Part shown: positions 14,382 to 21,851 of the stretch, one piece after another | Numbering within the stretch: the stretch's first letter is position 1 | How the letters are laid out: each line of letters begins with the position of its first letter | NCBI GenBank assembly: GCA_030638325.1 | Contig: DAOWEV010000143.1 | Location: 1 to 22,850 of the forward strand | Reading direction: 5' to 3' | Origin: Bacteroidales bacterium | GTDB lineage: Bacteria; Bacteroidota; Bacteroidia; Bacteroidales; JAGOPY01 | Length of the DNA stretch: 22,850 nt | Notes under the pieces: model-generated | Databases searched by the model: none | What the model saw: only the letters and a program-made list of their open reading frames with translations | Told to the model about the DNA's origin: nothing | Program-made: the position numbers and the translations under genes

Positions 14382-14921
14382 TCATCGCCCAAACCTTAGT
14401 TCCATTTCATCATTTATATGCTGCAGTGAATAAACCCTTTTCGGCCCTGAATCACTCCTTAATTGAATATGAGGCCAGTCTTTGAAAGACGACCAAAAGC
14501 CTCCTGCTTTCAATCCTTTTGATCTTGCTTTCTCTGCATATTCCCTGTAACCATTACTTCCATTTATGTTCTTTCTATCCGACCACTCGGCCTGCCCATT
14601 CACAAGCCAGTAACAATCTACAGCCTCACCCCATTGATGCCAGGAAAGACCGGGTGGAGCATTTGTCACATGGCGGCCATTTTGAAGGCCTACGCTTTCG
14701 ATACAATATGCCAGAAAATCAGCGCCATCATTTTTGTATTCATCTATTTTTATAAGCACTTCTTCTCCAGAACGTGATTGTCGCCAGAGCTTCGCTTGTT
14801 CAAAAGGTGTACGAAGGGTGAAAAACGGCCTCATCGTGTAGCCGGCATTATCACATATGATTATAAGTTGTTCAACTTGTTCTTTAAAGGCAGGTACCAG
14901 GTCATTTAAATCCCGTGACAT
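14382..14921 (-). CDS. M15 family peptidase (D-Ala-D-Ala carboxypeptidase / L-Ala-D-Glu endopeptidase-like)
   Basis: This 179-residue protein has the complete zinc-peptidase signature of family M15: TLRTPFEQAKLWRQSR (about 35-50), SWHQWGEAVDCYW (93-105, with zinc ligands H95 and D102) and WPHIQL (149-154, third ligand H151). Family members cut peptidoglycan stem peptides or D-Ala-D-Ala termini. The compact single domain, without a signal peptide or cell-wall-binding module, resembles phage-type endolysins (T5 endolysin group) more than secreted VanY. It stands first in a two-gene reverse-strand unit with the MFS gene. No phage genes lie nearby, so a domesticated lysin or an intracellular muropeptide-recycling enzyme are both possible. 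A D-Glu-contacting or catalytic acid is not assigned. Confidence 0.85.
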   Translation of the reverse strand: MSRDLNDLVPAFKEQVEQLIIICDNAGYTMRPFFTLRTPFEQAKLWRQSRSGEEVLIKIDEYKNDGADFLAYCIESVGLQNGRHVTNAPPGLSWHQWGEAVDCYWLVNGQAEWSDRKNINGSNGYREYAEKARSKGLKAGGFWSSFKDWPHIQLRSDSGPKRVYSLQHINDEMELRFGR

Positions 14922-15030
14922 TTTTTATATTTTATAATTCTACATGATTTTGAGCAGTAAATTTAAGTTAAATATGTTCATGGTGCAAAAAAATATGAAA
15001 ACAAGCATTAAAAGTTTTCATAATTTTCTC

Positions 15031-15038
15031 TATTTTCG
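15031..15038 (+). promoter_or_regulatory. Candidate -7 element of the oxidoreductase operon (TATTTTCG)
   Basis: TATTTTCG differs from TAnnTTTG at one position. It sits 27 bases before the ATG of the ferredoxin gene, at the right distance for a short leader. The region between 14922 and 15065 must hold divergent promoters for this operon and for the M15 gene. Confidence 0.35.
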
Positions 15039-15065
15039 TGCCTTCATAATTCTTATAAAAATACC

Positions 15066-15302
15066 ATGGCAAAAGTTAAAGGAGTTATTATCGTCGATAC
15101 GGAACGATGCAAAGGTTGTGAGGTTTGTATTGACGCCTGCCCCACGGAGGTAATTGGAATGGCGACAGAAGTCAATAGCAAGGGCTATCGTTATGCCTAT
15201 ATGAAAAACCCGGATGCCTGCACTGGTTGTACAAACTGTGCCATTGTTTGTCCTGACGGGGTGATTACCGTTTACAGAAAAAAAATAGAAGTTACTATTT
15301 AA
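15066..15302 (+). CDS. korD: 2-oxoacid:ferredoxin oxidoreductase, delta (2x[4Fe-4S] ferredoxin) subunit
   Basis: This 78-residue protein has two bacterial ferredoxin cluster motifs: CKGCEVCIDACP (Cys 15, 18, 21, 25) and CTGCTNCAIVCP (Cys 52, 55, 58, 62). All eight ligands are present. Small ferredoxin subunits of this type carry electrons from the beta-subunit cluster of archaeal and bacterial 2-oxoacid oxidoreductases to free ferredoxin. The position immediately before the alpha, beta and gamma genes, with only 21 bases to the next ATG, identifies it as the delta subunit rather than an independent ferredoxin. The protein starts MAKVKGVIIVDTERCKGC, as expected for this subunit. The symbol korD is by role; vorD-type naming is equally possible. 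Confidence 0.9.
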   Translation: MAKVKGVIIVDTERCKGCEVCIDACPTEVIGMATEVNSKGYRYAYMKNPDACTGCTNCAIVCPDGVITVYRKKIEVTI

Positions 15303-15323
15303 TTAGATAAATAATTTTAAAGC

Positions 15324-16406
15324 ATGGGTGAACTCAGGCTAATGAAAGGCAATGAAGCGATAGCAGAAGCAGCTATTCGTGCCGGGGTGGATGCATATTT
15401 CGGATATCCTATCACACCACAATCAGAAGTGATTGAATACCTGATGGCAGAAAAACCTTACGAGCGGACCGGAATGGTTGTTATACAGGCAGAGAGTGAA
15501 ATAGCTGCCATCAACATGGTATATGGTGCAGCAGGTGCGGGAAAGAAAGCGATGACATCTTCTTCCAGTCCGGGTATCAGCCTCAAGATGGAAGGGATTT
15601 CATATATGGCAGGCGCCGAATTGCCATGCCTAATAGTCAATGTTGTGAGAGGAGGTCCCGGGTTAGGCACAATCCAGCCTTCACAGGCCGATTACTTCCA
15701 GGCTACCAAAGGTGGTGGCCACGGTGATTACAGGGTGATCGTCCTGGCCCCGTCATCAGTACAGGAAATGGCTGACTTTGTCACCATTGCCTTTGACCTC
15801 GGCTTTAAATATCTCACGCCTGTGATGATCCTCTCTGATGGTGTTATCGGACAGATGATGGAAAGAGTGGTATTGCCGGACCCGGTACCGCGCTGGACAG
15901 CAGAAGAGATCCGGGAGAAGAACCCCTGGGCCACCATTGGCAGGACACCTGACCGGGAAAGAAATATCATTACTTCCCTGAACCTGGATCCATCGGTACA
16001 GGAGCAGCATAATATTCACCTGCAGAAAAAATACCGGGAAATTGAAGAGAAGGAAATACGGTACGAAGAGATCGAGTGTGATGATGCAGAATACTTGTTT
16101 ATTGCCTATGGATCCAGTGCACGTATTGCCCAGAAATCCATTCAGATTGCCAGGGAAAAAGGCATCAAAGTAGGCTTGTTTAGGCTGATAACCTTGTTCC
16201 CATTCCCCAAAAAGGCTATCCTCGAACTGGCTGGCCGTGTTAAAGGCATACTTGCCGTGGAACTCAGCGCCGGACAGATGGTTGAAGATGTGCGGCTGGC
16301 TGTATGTCATAAAGTACCTGTAGAGCATTACGGGCGTATGGGCGGCATGCTGCCTTCTCCGGAAGAATTTGTCGAGAAATTAGAACAGAAAATTATAGGA
16401 GTATAG
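15324..16406 (+). CDS. vorB: 2-oxoacid:ferredoxin oxidoreductase, alpha subunit (VorB/KorA type)
   Basis: This 360-residue alpha subunit has YPITPQSE (28-35), the conserved 2-oxoacid- and TPP-contacting loop with T31, then QAESE (55-59), TSSSSPGISLKMEG (78-91) and RGGPGLGTIQPSQADYF (109-125). These are the standard domain I and II motifs of the pyruvate:ferredoxin oxidoreductase superfamily. The C-terminal half carries the transketolase C-like domain (YLFIAYGSSARIA, AVELSAGQMVEDV). The enzyme decarboxylates a 2-oxoacid to its acyl-CoA and reduces ferredoxin. Close relatives in Bacteroidales are usually named 3-methyl-2-oxobutanoate (2-oxoisovalerate) dehydrogenase VorB, but 2-oxoglutarate as substrate cannot be excluded from the sequence. 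It is followed after 3 bases by the beta subunit, so the genes are probably translationally coupled. Confidence 0.92.
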   Translation: MGELRLMKGNEAIAEAAIRAGVDAYFGYPITPQSEVIEYLMAEKPYERTGMVVIQAESEIAAINMVYGAAGAGKKAMTSSSSPGISLKMEGISYMAGAELPCLIVNVVRGGPGLGTIQPSQADYFQATKGGGHGDYRVIVLAPSSVQEMADFVTIAFDLGFKYLTPVMILSDGVIGQMMERVVLPDPVPRWTAEEIREKNPWATIGRTPDRERNIITSLNLDPSVQEQHNIHLQKKYREIEEKEIRYEEIECDDAEYLFIAYGSSARIAQKSIQIAREKGIKVGLFRLITLFPFPKKAILELAGRVKGILAVELSAGQMVEDVRLAVCHKVPVEHYGRMGGMLPSPEEFVEKLEQKIIGV

Positions 16407-16409
16407 GTT

Positions 16410-17204
16410 ATGGATGATAAATTATATAAAGAGATTGTACAGGAAGAAAACCTGGTTTACAAGAAAACCAGCCTGATGACAGATAAGGTGTTGAGTTACT
16501 GCCCGGGCTGCGGCCATGGGACAGCTCACAGGATCATCATGGAAGTAGTGGATGAAATGGAGCTCGGGCAGGATACCATCGGGATTGCACCTGTAGGTTG
16601 TTCAGTCCTGGCGTATGAATTTATGAATGTGGATATGATACAGGCTGCACACGGCAGGGCGCCTGCCGTTGCCACCGGCATCAAACGTTGCTGGCCTGAA
16701 AAATTTGTCTTTACCTACCAGGGCGATGGAGACCTCGCTGCCATCGGAACATCCGAAACCATCCATGCCTGTAACCGGGGAGAGAATTTCCTGATCGTCT
16801 TCATCAACAATGGTATCTATGGCATGACCGGAGGCCAGATGGCGCCCACTACCCTACCCGGTATGAAGACATCTACATCTCCTTATGGAAGAGATATTAG
16901 TATCATGGGGAATCCGTTGAAGATCACCGAGCTGGTAGCCCAGTTGCCGGGAACATATTTTGTCAGCCGGCAGGCTGTTCATACTCCGGCAAATGTCAGG
17001 AAAACAAAAAAGGCCATCCGGAAAGCTATTGAAAACCAGGTTAATAAAAAACCTGGGCTAAATTTTGTAGAGATCGTATCCAACTGCAACTCCGGCTGGA
17101 AAATGACACCGGTTCACTCAAACCAGTGGATGGCCGATAATATGTTCCCTTATTATCCCCTCGGAGATATTAAAGTTGATGGAATCATTATCAAAAAAGA
17201 ATAA
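16410..17204 (+). CDS. korB: 2-oxoacid:ferredoxin oxidoreductase, beta (TPP-binding) subunit
   Basis: The protein has 264 residues. The TPP/magnesium motif starts at GDGD (105-108) and ends with NN (133-134) in FINNGIYGMTGGQMAPTT. Four cysteines, C31 and C34 (SYCPGCGHG), C64 (PVGCSVLA) and C226 (VSNCNSGW), match the pattern that binds the proximal [4Fe-4S] cluster in this superfamily, so the subunit looks fully functional. It forms the active site together with the alpha subunit and passes electrons to the delta ferredoxin. The ATG at 16410 lies 3 bases after the alpha stop. The length and motif set are those of KorB/VorA-type beta subunits. Specificity (branched-chain 2-oxoacid versus 2-oxoglutarate) is open. 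Confidence 0.93.
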   Translation: MDDKLYKEIVQEENLVYKKTSLMTDKVLSYCPGCGHGTAHRIIMEVVDEMELGQDTIGIAPVGCSVLAYEFMNVDMIQAAHGRAPAVATGIKRCWPEKFVFTYQGDGDLAAIGTSETIHACNRGENFLIVFINNGIYGMTGGQMAPTTLPGMKTSTSPYGRDISIMGNPLKITELVAQLPGTYFVSRQAVHTPANVRKTKKAIRKAIENQVNKKPGLNFVEIVSNCNSGWKMTPVHSNQWMADNMFPYYPLGDIKVDGIIIKKE

Positions 17205-17215
17205 CATTTTATAAA

Positions 17216-17770
17216 ATGACAGAAGAAATAATCATTGCAGGTTTTGGCGGACAGGGAGTACTCTCGATGGGAAAAATACTGGCCTATTCGGGCATCATGC
17301 AGGATCAGGAAGTAAGCTGGATGCCATCTTACGGACCCGAGATGCGTGGCGGAACCGCCAACGTCACAGTCATCCTTAGTGACGAGAGGATCAGTTCTCC
17401 CATCCTGACAAAATACGACACAGCCATCATACTGAACCAGCAGTCAATGGATAAGTTTGAGCCGACTGTCAAACCCGGGGGCCTGCTGCTATATGACGGA
17501 AACGGCATCAGCCGGCACCCCGAAAGGAAAGACATTAATATCTTCCGGGTGGAGGCTGCTGATGAAGCGGCCCTTATGGGATTGGCTAAGATATTCAACA
17601 TGATCGTGCTGGGTGCATACCTGAAGGTCAAACCTATCGTATCCCTTGAAAATATTGTGCTTGGACTGAAGAAATCGTTGCCGGTTAGATATCATCACCT
17701 CATTCCCGACAATGAAAAAGCCATAAACAGGGGCCTGGAGATTGTAAAGCCCGTACACATTCTGAAATAA
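17216..17770 (+). CDS. korC: 2-oxoacid:ferredoxin oxidoreductase, gamma subunit
   Basis: This 184-residue protein has the gamma-subunit hallmarks GFGGQGVLSMGKILA (9-23) and SYGPEMRGGTANVTV (38-52), which belong to the 2-oxoacid:acceptor oxidoreductase gamma domain that helps bind coenzyme A and stabilises the complex. The ATG lies 11 bases after the beta stop. With this gene the operon has the complete delta-alpha-beta-gamma set in about 2.7 kb. A possible terminator hairpin follows directly. Confidence 0.92.
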   Translation: MTEEIIIAGFGGQGVLSMGKILAYSGIMQDQEVSWMPSYGPEMRGGTANVTVILSDERISSPILTKYDTAIILNQQSMDKFEPTVKPGGLLLYDGNGISRHPERKDINIFRVEAADEAALMGLAKIFNMIVLGAYLKVKPIVSLENIVLGLKKSLPVRYHHLIPDNEKAINRGLEIVKPVHILK

Positions 17771-17771
17771 G

Positions 17772-17797
17772 CCTCTTTAATTCATGAACCAAAGAGG
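17772..17797 (+). terminator. Possible terminator hairpin after the oxidoreductase operon
   Basis: CCTCTTT (17772-17778) pairs perfectly with AAAGAGG (17791-17797) across a 12-nt loop that itself contains the palindrome TTCATGAA. It begins two bases after the stop codon. There is no T-tract after the stem, so it is a weak terminator at best. Confidence 0.45.
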
Positions 17798-17812
17798 AGT
17801 TAAAGGTTAAAT

Positions 17813-17960
17813 GTTGAAAGTTGAAAGTTAAAAAGTTAGGTTATAATTAAGAATATTGTTATAAAAAAAATTATGATGATAGGTATTTAAATAATGCGTG
17901 TATTTTGCAAAATATGAACACTTTATGACTATATTAACTTTCAACTTTATAACTTTCAAC
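17813..17960. repeat. Facing GTTGAAAGTT word repeats between operon and cyclase
   Basis: Overlapping copies of GTTGAAAGTT lie at 17813-17822 and 17820-17829. Reverse-complement copies lie at 17936-17945 and 17951-17960. The arm 17820-17831 (GTTGAAAGTTAA) is the exact reverse complement of 17934-17945. Transcribed, the two clusters could pair to close a loop of about 100 nt. No coding sequence is present in this 248-base gap. Confidence 0.65.
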
Positions 17961-18018
17961 TCTGCACGAATAATGCAGGTAAGGGTAAAACCTTTACTTA
18001 TAGGAAAAGATTGTTAGC

Positions 18019-20148
18019 ATGCCCGGTAAAAAATACAAAAAAGTTCCGCGCTATTTTGGATTAAGAATATACCTCTTGTCTACAATGATGTATTTTTTCA
18101 TGGCTTTCCCTGTTGCCGGCATCCTTCTCTTTAAGTATATTCCTGATTATATGACGAGTAATAGAGAGAACATGATAGATAATACAGTTTCTCCTTTATC
18201 CAGGGCCAGTGAGAACTTCAGTCAGGATACACTCCTTTTAGACCATCCCGAATCCGATTTTATACATATCCGCATCTCTGACTCTATGCGGCAAAGCCTT
18301 GTCATTAACCCAGATACTTTGATAAGCCAGGAGGGCATACAGGAACCTGAAACAATAGGAATTTCAGAGGATAACAAAATCGGCGGGACAATGTCCTTAT
18401 TGATACGCTTGCTATTGATAAGTTTCATCCTGGGTTTTGCTTTTAACCTGCCTTTTAAGATCTTCTTCAGAAAGAAGAGAAAAGGTAAACAAATCCCTCC
18501 TAAACTTCACAAGTACTGCAGGAAATTACTCTTGAAAACACCGCTGATCAATGCTGGCATCCTCTTCATTTCATATGGGATTACCATTTTCTATATGGTT
18601 TACATACTGCTATTTGAAGAAAACCTGGATGAGATCAACCGCCAGTTTTACAATCAGTTTTTCTTTATTTCGATCGTTTCTTCGATGCTCGCCCTTCTTT
18701 TTGTCTATTTCTGGCAGAAACACAGAGTTCATATTAAATACCTGGAGTATATTTTTGGCAAAGAAGAACTAAAGAGAAGAATCTTTAATATTAAGGCTGG
18801 GAGGATCAGAAACCGTTTATGGATATCTGCAAGCATGACCACACTCCTCCCACTCCTGATAGTCTTGTTTTATCTCTTCCTGACTGTTACAACGGTAAAA
18901 GATCTGAATATTGAAGAGTTAAATGATGATCATGTAAGTATTTTATTGGGGAAATATAATACTCTCGATATGGGCTTTGGCGGGAAAGCTATTGCAAATC
19001 TGTTTTATGTAAATGTCATCAACAGTCTTTTAATGTTTATCGGTATTGGAACAGGAATAGCTGTTGCCTTTATGTACCTGTTATTTTTCGTAAGGTGGAC
19101 TACTGAAGACATCGTTTACCCGGTGAAAGAGCTCGTGAAGCATATGCAGAGTGCCGGGCAGGGAGATCTTGATAACTATAGCATAGTCAGAACAAACGAC
19201 GAGATCGGGGAGCTTACGGAAGGATTTAATGAAATGTCGGAAAAACTAAAAGAGTACATTCAGAACATATTTGAAATCAACGAAGCCAATTCCCGTTTCG
19301 TGCCGAATCAGTTCCTCGAATATCTTGGAAAAAACAGTATTGCCGAGATCAAGCTAGGCGACCAGGTACAAAAAGAAATGACTGTTCTTTTTACAGATAT
19401 AAGAGAGTTCACCAGTATCTCGGAACAAATGACACCCAAAGAGAACTTTGATTTCCTGAACAACTATCTCGGATATATGGAACCTGTGATCAGCAATAAC
19501 AATGGTTTTATCGACAAGTTCATCGGGGATTCTATCATGGCATTATTTCCTGAAAAAGCTGAAGATGCACTCAATGCCGCTATAGAGATGAGAATCAAAC
19601 TAACCGAATTCAATCATATTACCAGTCAGTTCGGAAAACCTCCTATAGACAGTGGAATCGGCATACATACAGGCACCCTGATGCTTGGGATTGTGGGTGG
19701 AGAAGGCCGGATGGATGGGACTGTGATCTCAGATGCGGTAAACCTTACATCCCGTGTGGAAGGCCTTACCAAACTATACGGAAGCTCTGTTATCATTACC
19801 GAAGACACACTCATCAAACTGAGCGACCCCAGCCTTTATAATTTCAGGTTCCTGGACATCGTACGGGTGAAAGGAAAAAAAGAAGCTGTTTATATCTTTG
19901 AACTGATAGACGGAGAGCCCGAGCATAATAAAAACCTGAAAATGCTAACGAAAGAGCAATTCGGAAAGGCTGTTCAATTATATAAGAAGAGAGATTTTGA
20001 AGAAGCTTTAAAGTTGTTTAATAAAATCATAACTCAGAATCCCGAGGATAAAACTATCAGCCTATACATCGAAAGATGCCGCAGATATATAAGAAACGGG
20101 GTTCCACCCGATTGGGATGGGACGGAGGAATTGGGCTTTAAGATTTAG
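18019..20148 (+). CDS. Membrane-bound class III adenylate cyclase with HAMP domain and C-terminal TPR-like helices
   Basis: The protein has 709 residues. Hydrophobic helices lie at about 16-38, 126-148, 176-199, 213-232, 267-290 and 332-358, with extracytoplasmic loops at about 39-125 and 291-331 that could sense a signal. A HAMP linker spans 359-412 (DNYSIVRTNDEIGELTEGFN). A cyclase-specific linker (SRFVPNQFLEYLGK) leads to the catalytic domain at about 450-625. The metal ligands are D460 (FTDIREFT) and D504 (FIGDSIMALF). K500 and T568 occupy the purine-recognition positions, and N575 and R579 the transition-state positions. K with T fits an ATP-specific class IIIb cyclase. About 650-698 is a TPR-like helical hairpin (AVQLYKKRDFEEALKLFNKI). 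All catalytic residues are present, so it should make cAMP. The HD gene follows after 56 bases. Ligand and partner are unknown. Confidence 0.92.
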   Translation: MPGKKYKKVPRYFGLRIYLLSTMMYFFMAFPVAGILLFKYIPDYMTSNRENMIDNTVSPLSRASENFSQDTLLLDHPESDFIHIRISDSMRQSLVINPDTLISQEGIQEPETIGISEDNKIGGTMSLLIRLLLISFILGFAFNLPFKIFFRKKRKGKQIPPKLHKYCRKLLLKTPLINAGILFISYGITIFYMVYILLFEENLDEINRQFYNQFFFISIVSSMLALLFVYFWQKHRVHIKYLEYIFGKEELKRRIFNIKAGRIRNRLWISASMTTLLPLLIVLFYLFLTVTTVKDLNIEELNDDHVSILLGKYNTLDMGFGGKAIANLFYVNVINSLLMFIGIGTGIAVAFMYLLFFVRWTTEDIVYPVKELVKHMQSAGQGDLDNYSIVRTNDEIGELTEGFNEMSEKLKEYIQNIFEINEANSRFVPNQFLEYLGKNSIAEIKLGDQVQKEMTVLFTDIREFTSISEQMTPKENFDFLNNYLGYMEPVISNNNGFIDKFIGDSIMALFPEKAEDALNAAIEMRIKLTEFNHITSQFGKPPIDSGIGIHTGTLMLGIVGGEGRMDGTVISDAVNLTSRVEGLTKLYGSSVIITEDTLIKLSDPSLYNFRFLDIVRVKGKKEAVYIFELIDGEPEHNKNLKMLTKEQFGKAVQLYKKRDFEEALKLFNKIITQNPEDKTISLYIERCRRYIRNGVPPDWDGTEELGFKI

Positions 20149-20204
20149 GTTTTAGTCTGAATACTTGAATGATTGAATGATTAAATAAATGAAAAAGTAA
20201 GATT

Positions 20205-20789
20205 ATGGATTTTGAAGGCGCAAAAAAGTTTATTCTGAAAAAACTTGAAAAAGAGCTTGATCCCAGGCTTACCTATCATAGTATTGAGCATACCCTGGAT
20301 GTATATGATTCTGCCTTTCGCCTCGCAGACATGGAAGGCATTAATAACGACGAGGCTACCCTGCTTAAAACAGCATCATTTTATCATGACTGTGGCATGC
20401 TCAGAACTTATATCGGACACGAAGAAGCCAGTGCGGAGATAGTTGGGGAAATACTCCCTGGTTTCAATTATAGCCAGGGCGATATTCAGATCATACAAGA
20501 TATGATCATCACTACCAAATTACCACAAAGCGCTAATACCCTTCTCGAAAAGATAATATGCGATGCAGATCTGGATTATCTGGGACGGCCGGATTTTTTC
20601 ATGATCTCTTTGCGGCTTAAGTATGAATGGGATGTGTTAGGTATCAAACCCACTACGCTGAAAGAATGGTTTAAGATACAGATCGACTTTCTGACTTCAC
20701 ACAAATATTTCACGGTTTCTGCCCGTGCTTTGAGACAAAAAATGAAGGATGAGCATGTCAAACAGGTCAAAGATATATGTTCTCTTTGA
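20205..20789 (+). CDS. HD-domain metal-dependent phosphohydrolase
   Basis: This 194-residue single-domain protein has the HD superfamily metal set: YHSIEHT with H25 and H29, the HD dyad in SFYHDCGM (H61, D62), H72 in GHEEAS and the distal aspartate in CDADLDYLG (D120, D122). Members hydrolyse phosphate esters of nucleotides, including cyclic nucleotides, but this group has no assigned substrate. Its position 56 bases after an adenylate cyclase suggests co-transcription and a possible role in cAMP turnover; this is inference. No membrane helix or signal peptide is seen, so it is cytoplasmic. The short gap before it contains only the word repeat TTGAATGATTGAATGATT. Confidence 0.85.
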   Translation: MDFEGAKKFILKKLEKELDPRLTYHSIEHTLDVYDSAFRLADMEGINNDEATLLKTASFYHDCGMLRTYIGHEEASAEIVGEILPGFNYSQGDIQIIQDMIITTKLPQSANTLLEKIICDADLDYLGRPDFFMISLRLKYEWDVLGIKPTTLKEWFKIQIDFLTSHKYFTVSARALRQKMKDEHVKQVKDICSL

Positions 20790-20831
20790 ATTGAATTTTC
20801 TTTTGAACCTGTTTTTTACAGGAATAATTAC

Positions 20832-20839
20832 TATTTTTG
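20832..20839 (+). promoter_or_regulatory. Bacteroidota -7 promoter element (TATTTTTG)
   Basis: TATTTTTG matches TAnnTTTG. The nearest upstream TTG (20803-20805) is 26 bases away, longer than the usual spacing. It gives the first universal stress gene its own likely promoter, about 36 bases before the ATG. Confidence 0.5.
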
Positions 20840-20874
20840 TGACCCAAACAAAGAACTTATAACATTTCATATTT

Positions 20875-21714
20875 ATGGAAGCTAACAATAGTAATATTTT
20901 TTTGGTACCTACTGATTTTTCAGAGGTTTGTGCCAACGCAGCAAAACGCGCTGCCTCAGCCGCAAAAGATCTTGATTACACAGTAGCTTTGCTTCATGTG
21001 ATTGACAAGAACACCAAAGCGGAGCTTAAAAGTAAAGGCAAAGGATTAGAATTCATAATTGAGCAACTGAATGATCTTGCCAACACACTCATCAATGAAT
21101 ACGGCATTCAAGTGGAAACTATTGCCAGGGAAGGTGAAATCTTTACAGCCATTGCTGAAGTAGCACAGGACATCAAGGCCAATCTCATTTTCCTGGGAAC
21201 ACATGGCAAGGTGGGCATGCAGAAGCTTACCGGCAGCTTTGCCCTGAAGGTGATCACAAGTTCTGAAATACCCACAATCGTTGTTCAGAAAAGAGAGTAT
21301 GAAGGGGGATTTCATAAAATTGTTGTCCCTATCACAAGTGATTCAGGCCCCTGGGTTAAAACCAAGTGGTCCGCCTATATTGCCAAAGAATACGGTGCGG
21401 AGATCCACCTGGTTCACCTCCCGACAGATGAACTGGAGGATGTGATGACAATGATCACCAATCATTTTAAGGTAAATGATGTAAATTACGTGGTAAAAAC
21501 ATCAGAACGGGGTGGTAATTTTACAAAACAGATAGTTGATTATGCAACTTCTATTAGTGCCAGCCTCATATTGATCATGACCAACCCTGAAAAAGGATTT
21601 AAAACATTTCTGCTCGGCAGTTATGACGAGGAAATTATTTTTAATACATCACAGATCCCTGTTATGTGTATTAATCCAAGAGACTTTAACTGGAAAAAAA
21701 TTGTTCCCAGATAA
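20875..21714 (+). CDS. Universal stress protein, tandem UspA domains
   Basis: The protein has 279 residues in two UspA domains, about 1-140 and 146-275. Domain 1 has the opening strand NIFLVPTDFSE (7-17) and LLHVID (39-44). Its nucleotide-loop signature is GTHGKVGMQKLTGS (108-121), where the canonical G-x2-G-x9-G-(S/T) has only eight residues between the second and third glycine. Domain 2 is divergent and lacks the glycine loop. UspA proteins bind ATP, AMP or, in mycobacteria, cAMP, and act in stress adaptation. It is cytoplasmic. Its paralogue lies 137 bases downstream. Its own promoter word is present, so its expression may be separate from the cyclase and HD genes. Confidence 0.9.
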   Translation: MEANNSNIFLVPTDFSEVCANAAKRAASAAKDLDYTVALLHVIDKNTKAELKSKGKGLEFIIEQLNDLANTLINEYGIQVETIAREGEIFTAIAEVAQDIKANLIFLGTHGKVGMQKLTGSFALKVITSSEIPTIVVQKREYEGGFHKIVVPITSDSGPWVKTKWSAYIAKEYGAEIHLVHLPTDELEDVMTMITNHFKVNDVNYVVKTSERGGNFTKQIVDYATSISASLILIMTNPEKGFKTFLLGSYDEEIIFNTSQIPVMCINPRDFNWKKIVPR

Positions 21715-21811
21715 TCCTGTTGATAATAAGCAATATCATTTTCAGCATAAAATCAGGAATAATACCGCCGCAAGTGATGAATTAATAAACAGTTGCAGAT
21801 CTTGTGTAAAT

Positions 21812-21850
21812 GAACCTGCAACTTGAAACCTTCAACCTGAAACTTAAACA
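21812..21850. repeat. Degenerate AACTTGAAACC-type word repeat
   Basis: The stretch reads as successive variants of a 9-11-base word (CCTGCAACTTGAAA, CCTTCAACCTGAAA, CTTAAAC). It is the same word class seen at 11075-11131. It lies directly before the second universal stress gene and creates a spurious in-frame N-terminal extension for it. Confidence 0.5.
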
Positions 21851-21851
21851 A

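Noticed and set aside
14944..15153. Plus-strand reading frame overlapping the ferredoxin gene start
   Set aside because: It runs into the ferredoxin gene in another frame and its translation has no recognisable features; the divergent promoter region is the better explanation.
18019..20789. Cyclase plus neighbour as a CBASS or Pycsar anti-phage system
   Set aside because: The cyclase has a HAMP linker and standard class IIIb adenylate cyclase residues. The neighbours are HD and UspA proteins, not the TIR, phospholipase, nuclease or cyclic-nucleotide-gated membrane effectors of those systems.
21810..21851. N-terminal extension of the second universal stress protein from the ATG at 21810
   Set aside because: The extra 14 residues are translated from an intergenic word repeat and have no counterpart in the paralogue.
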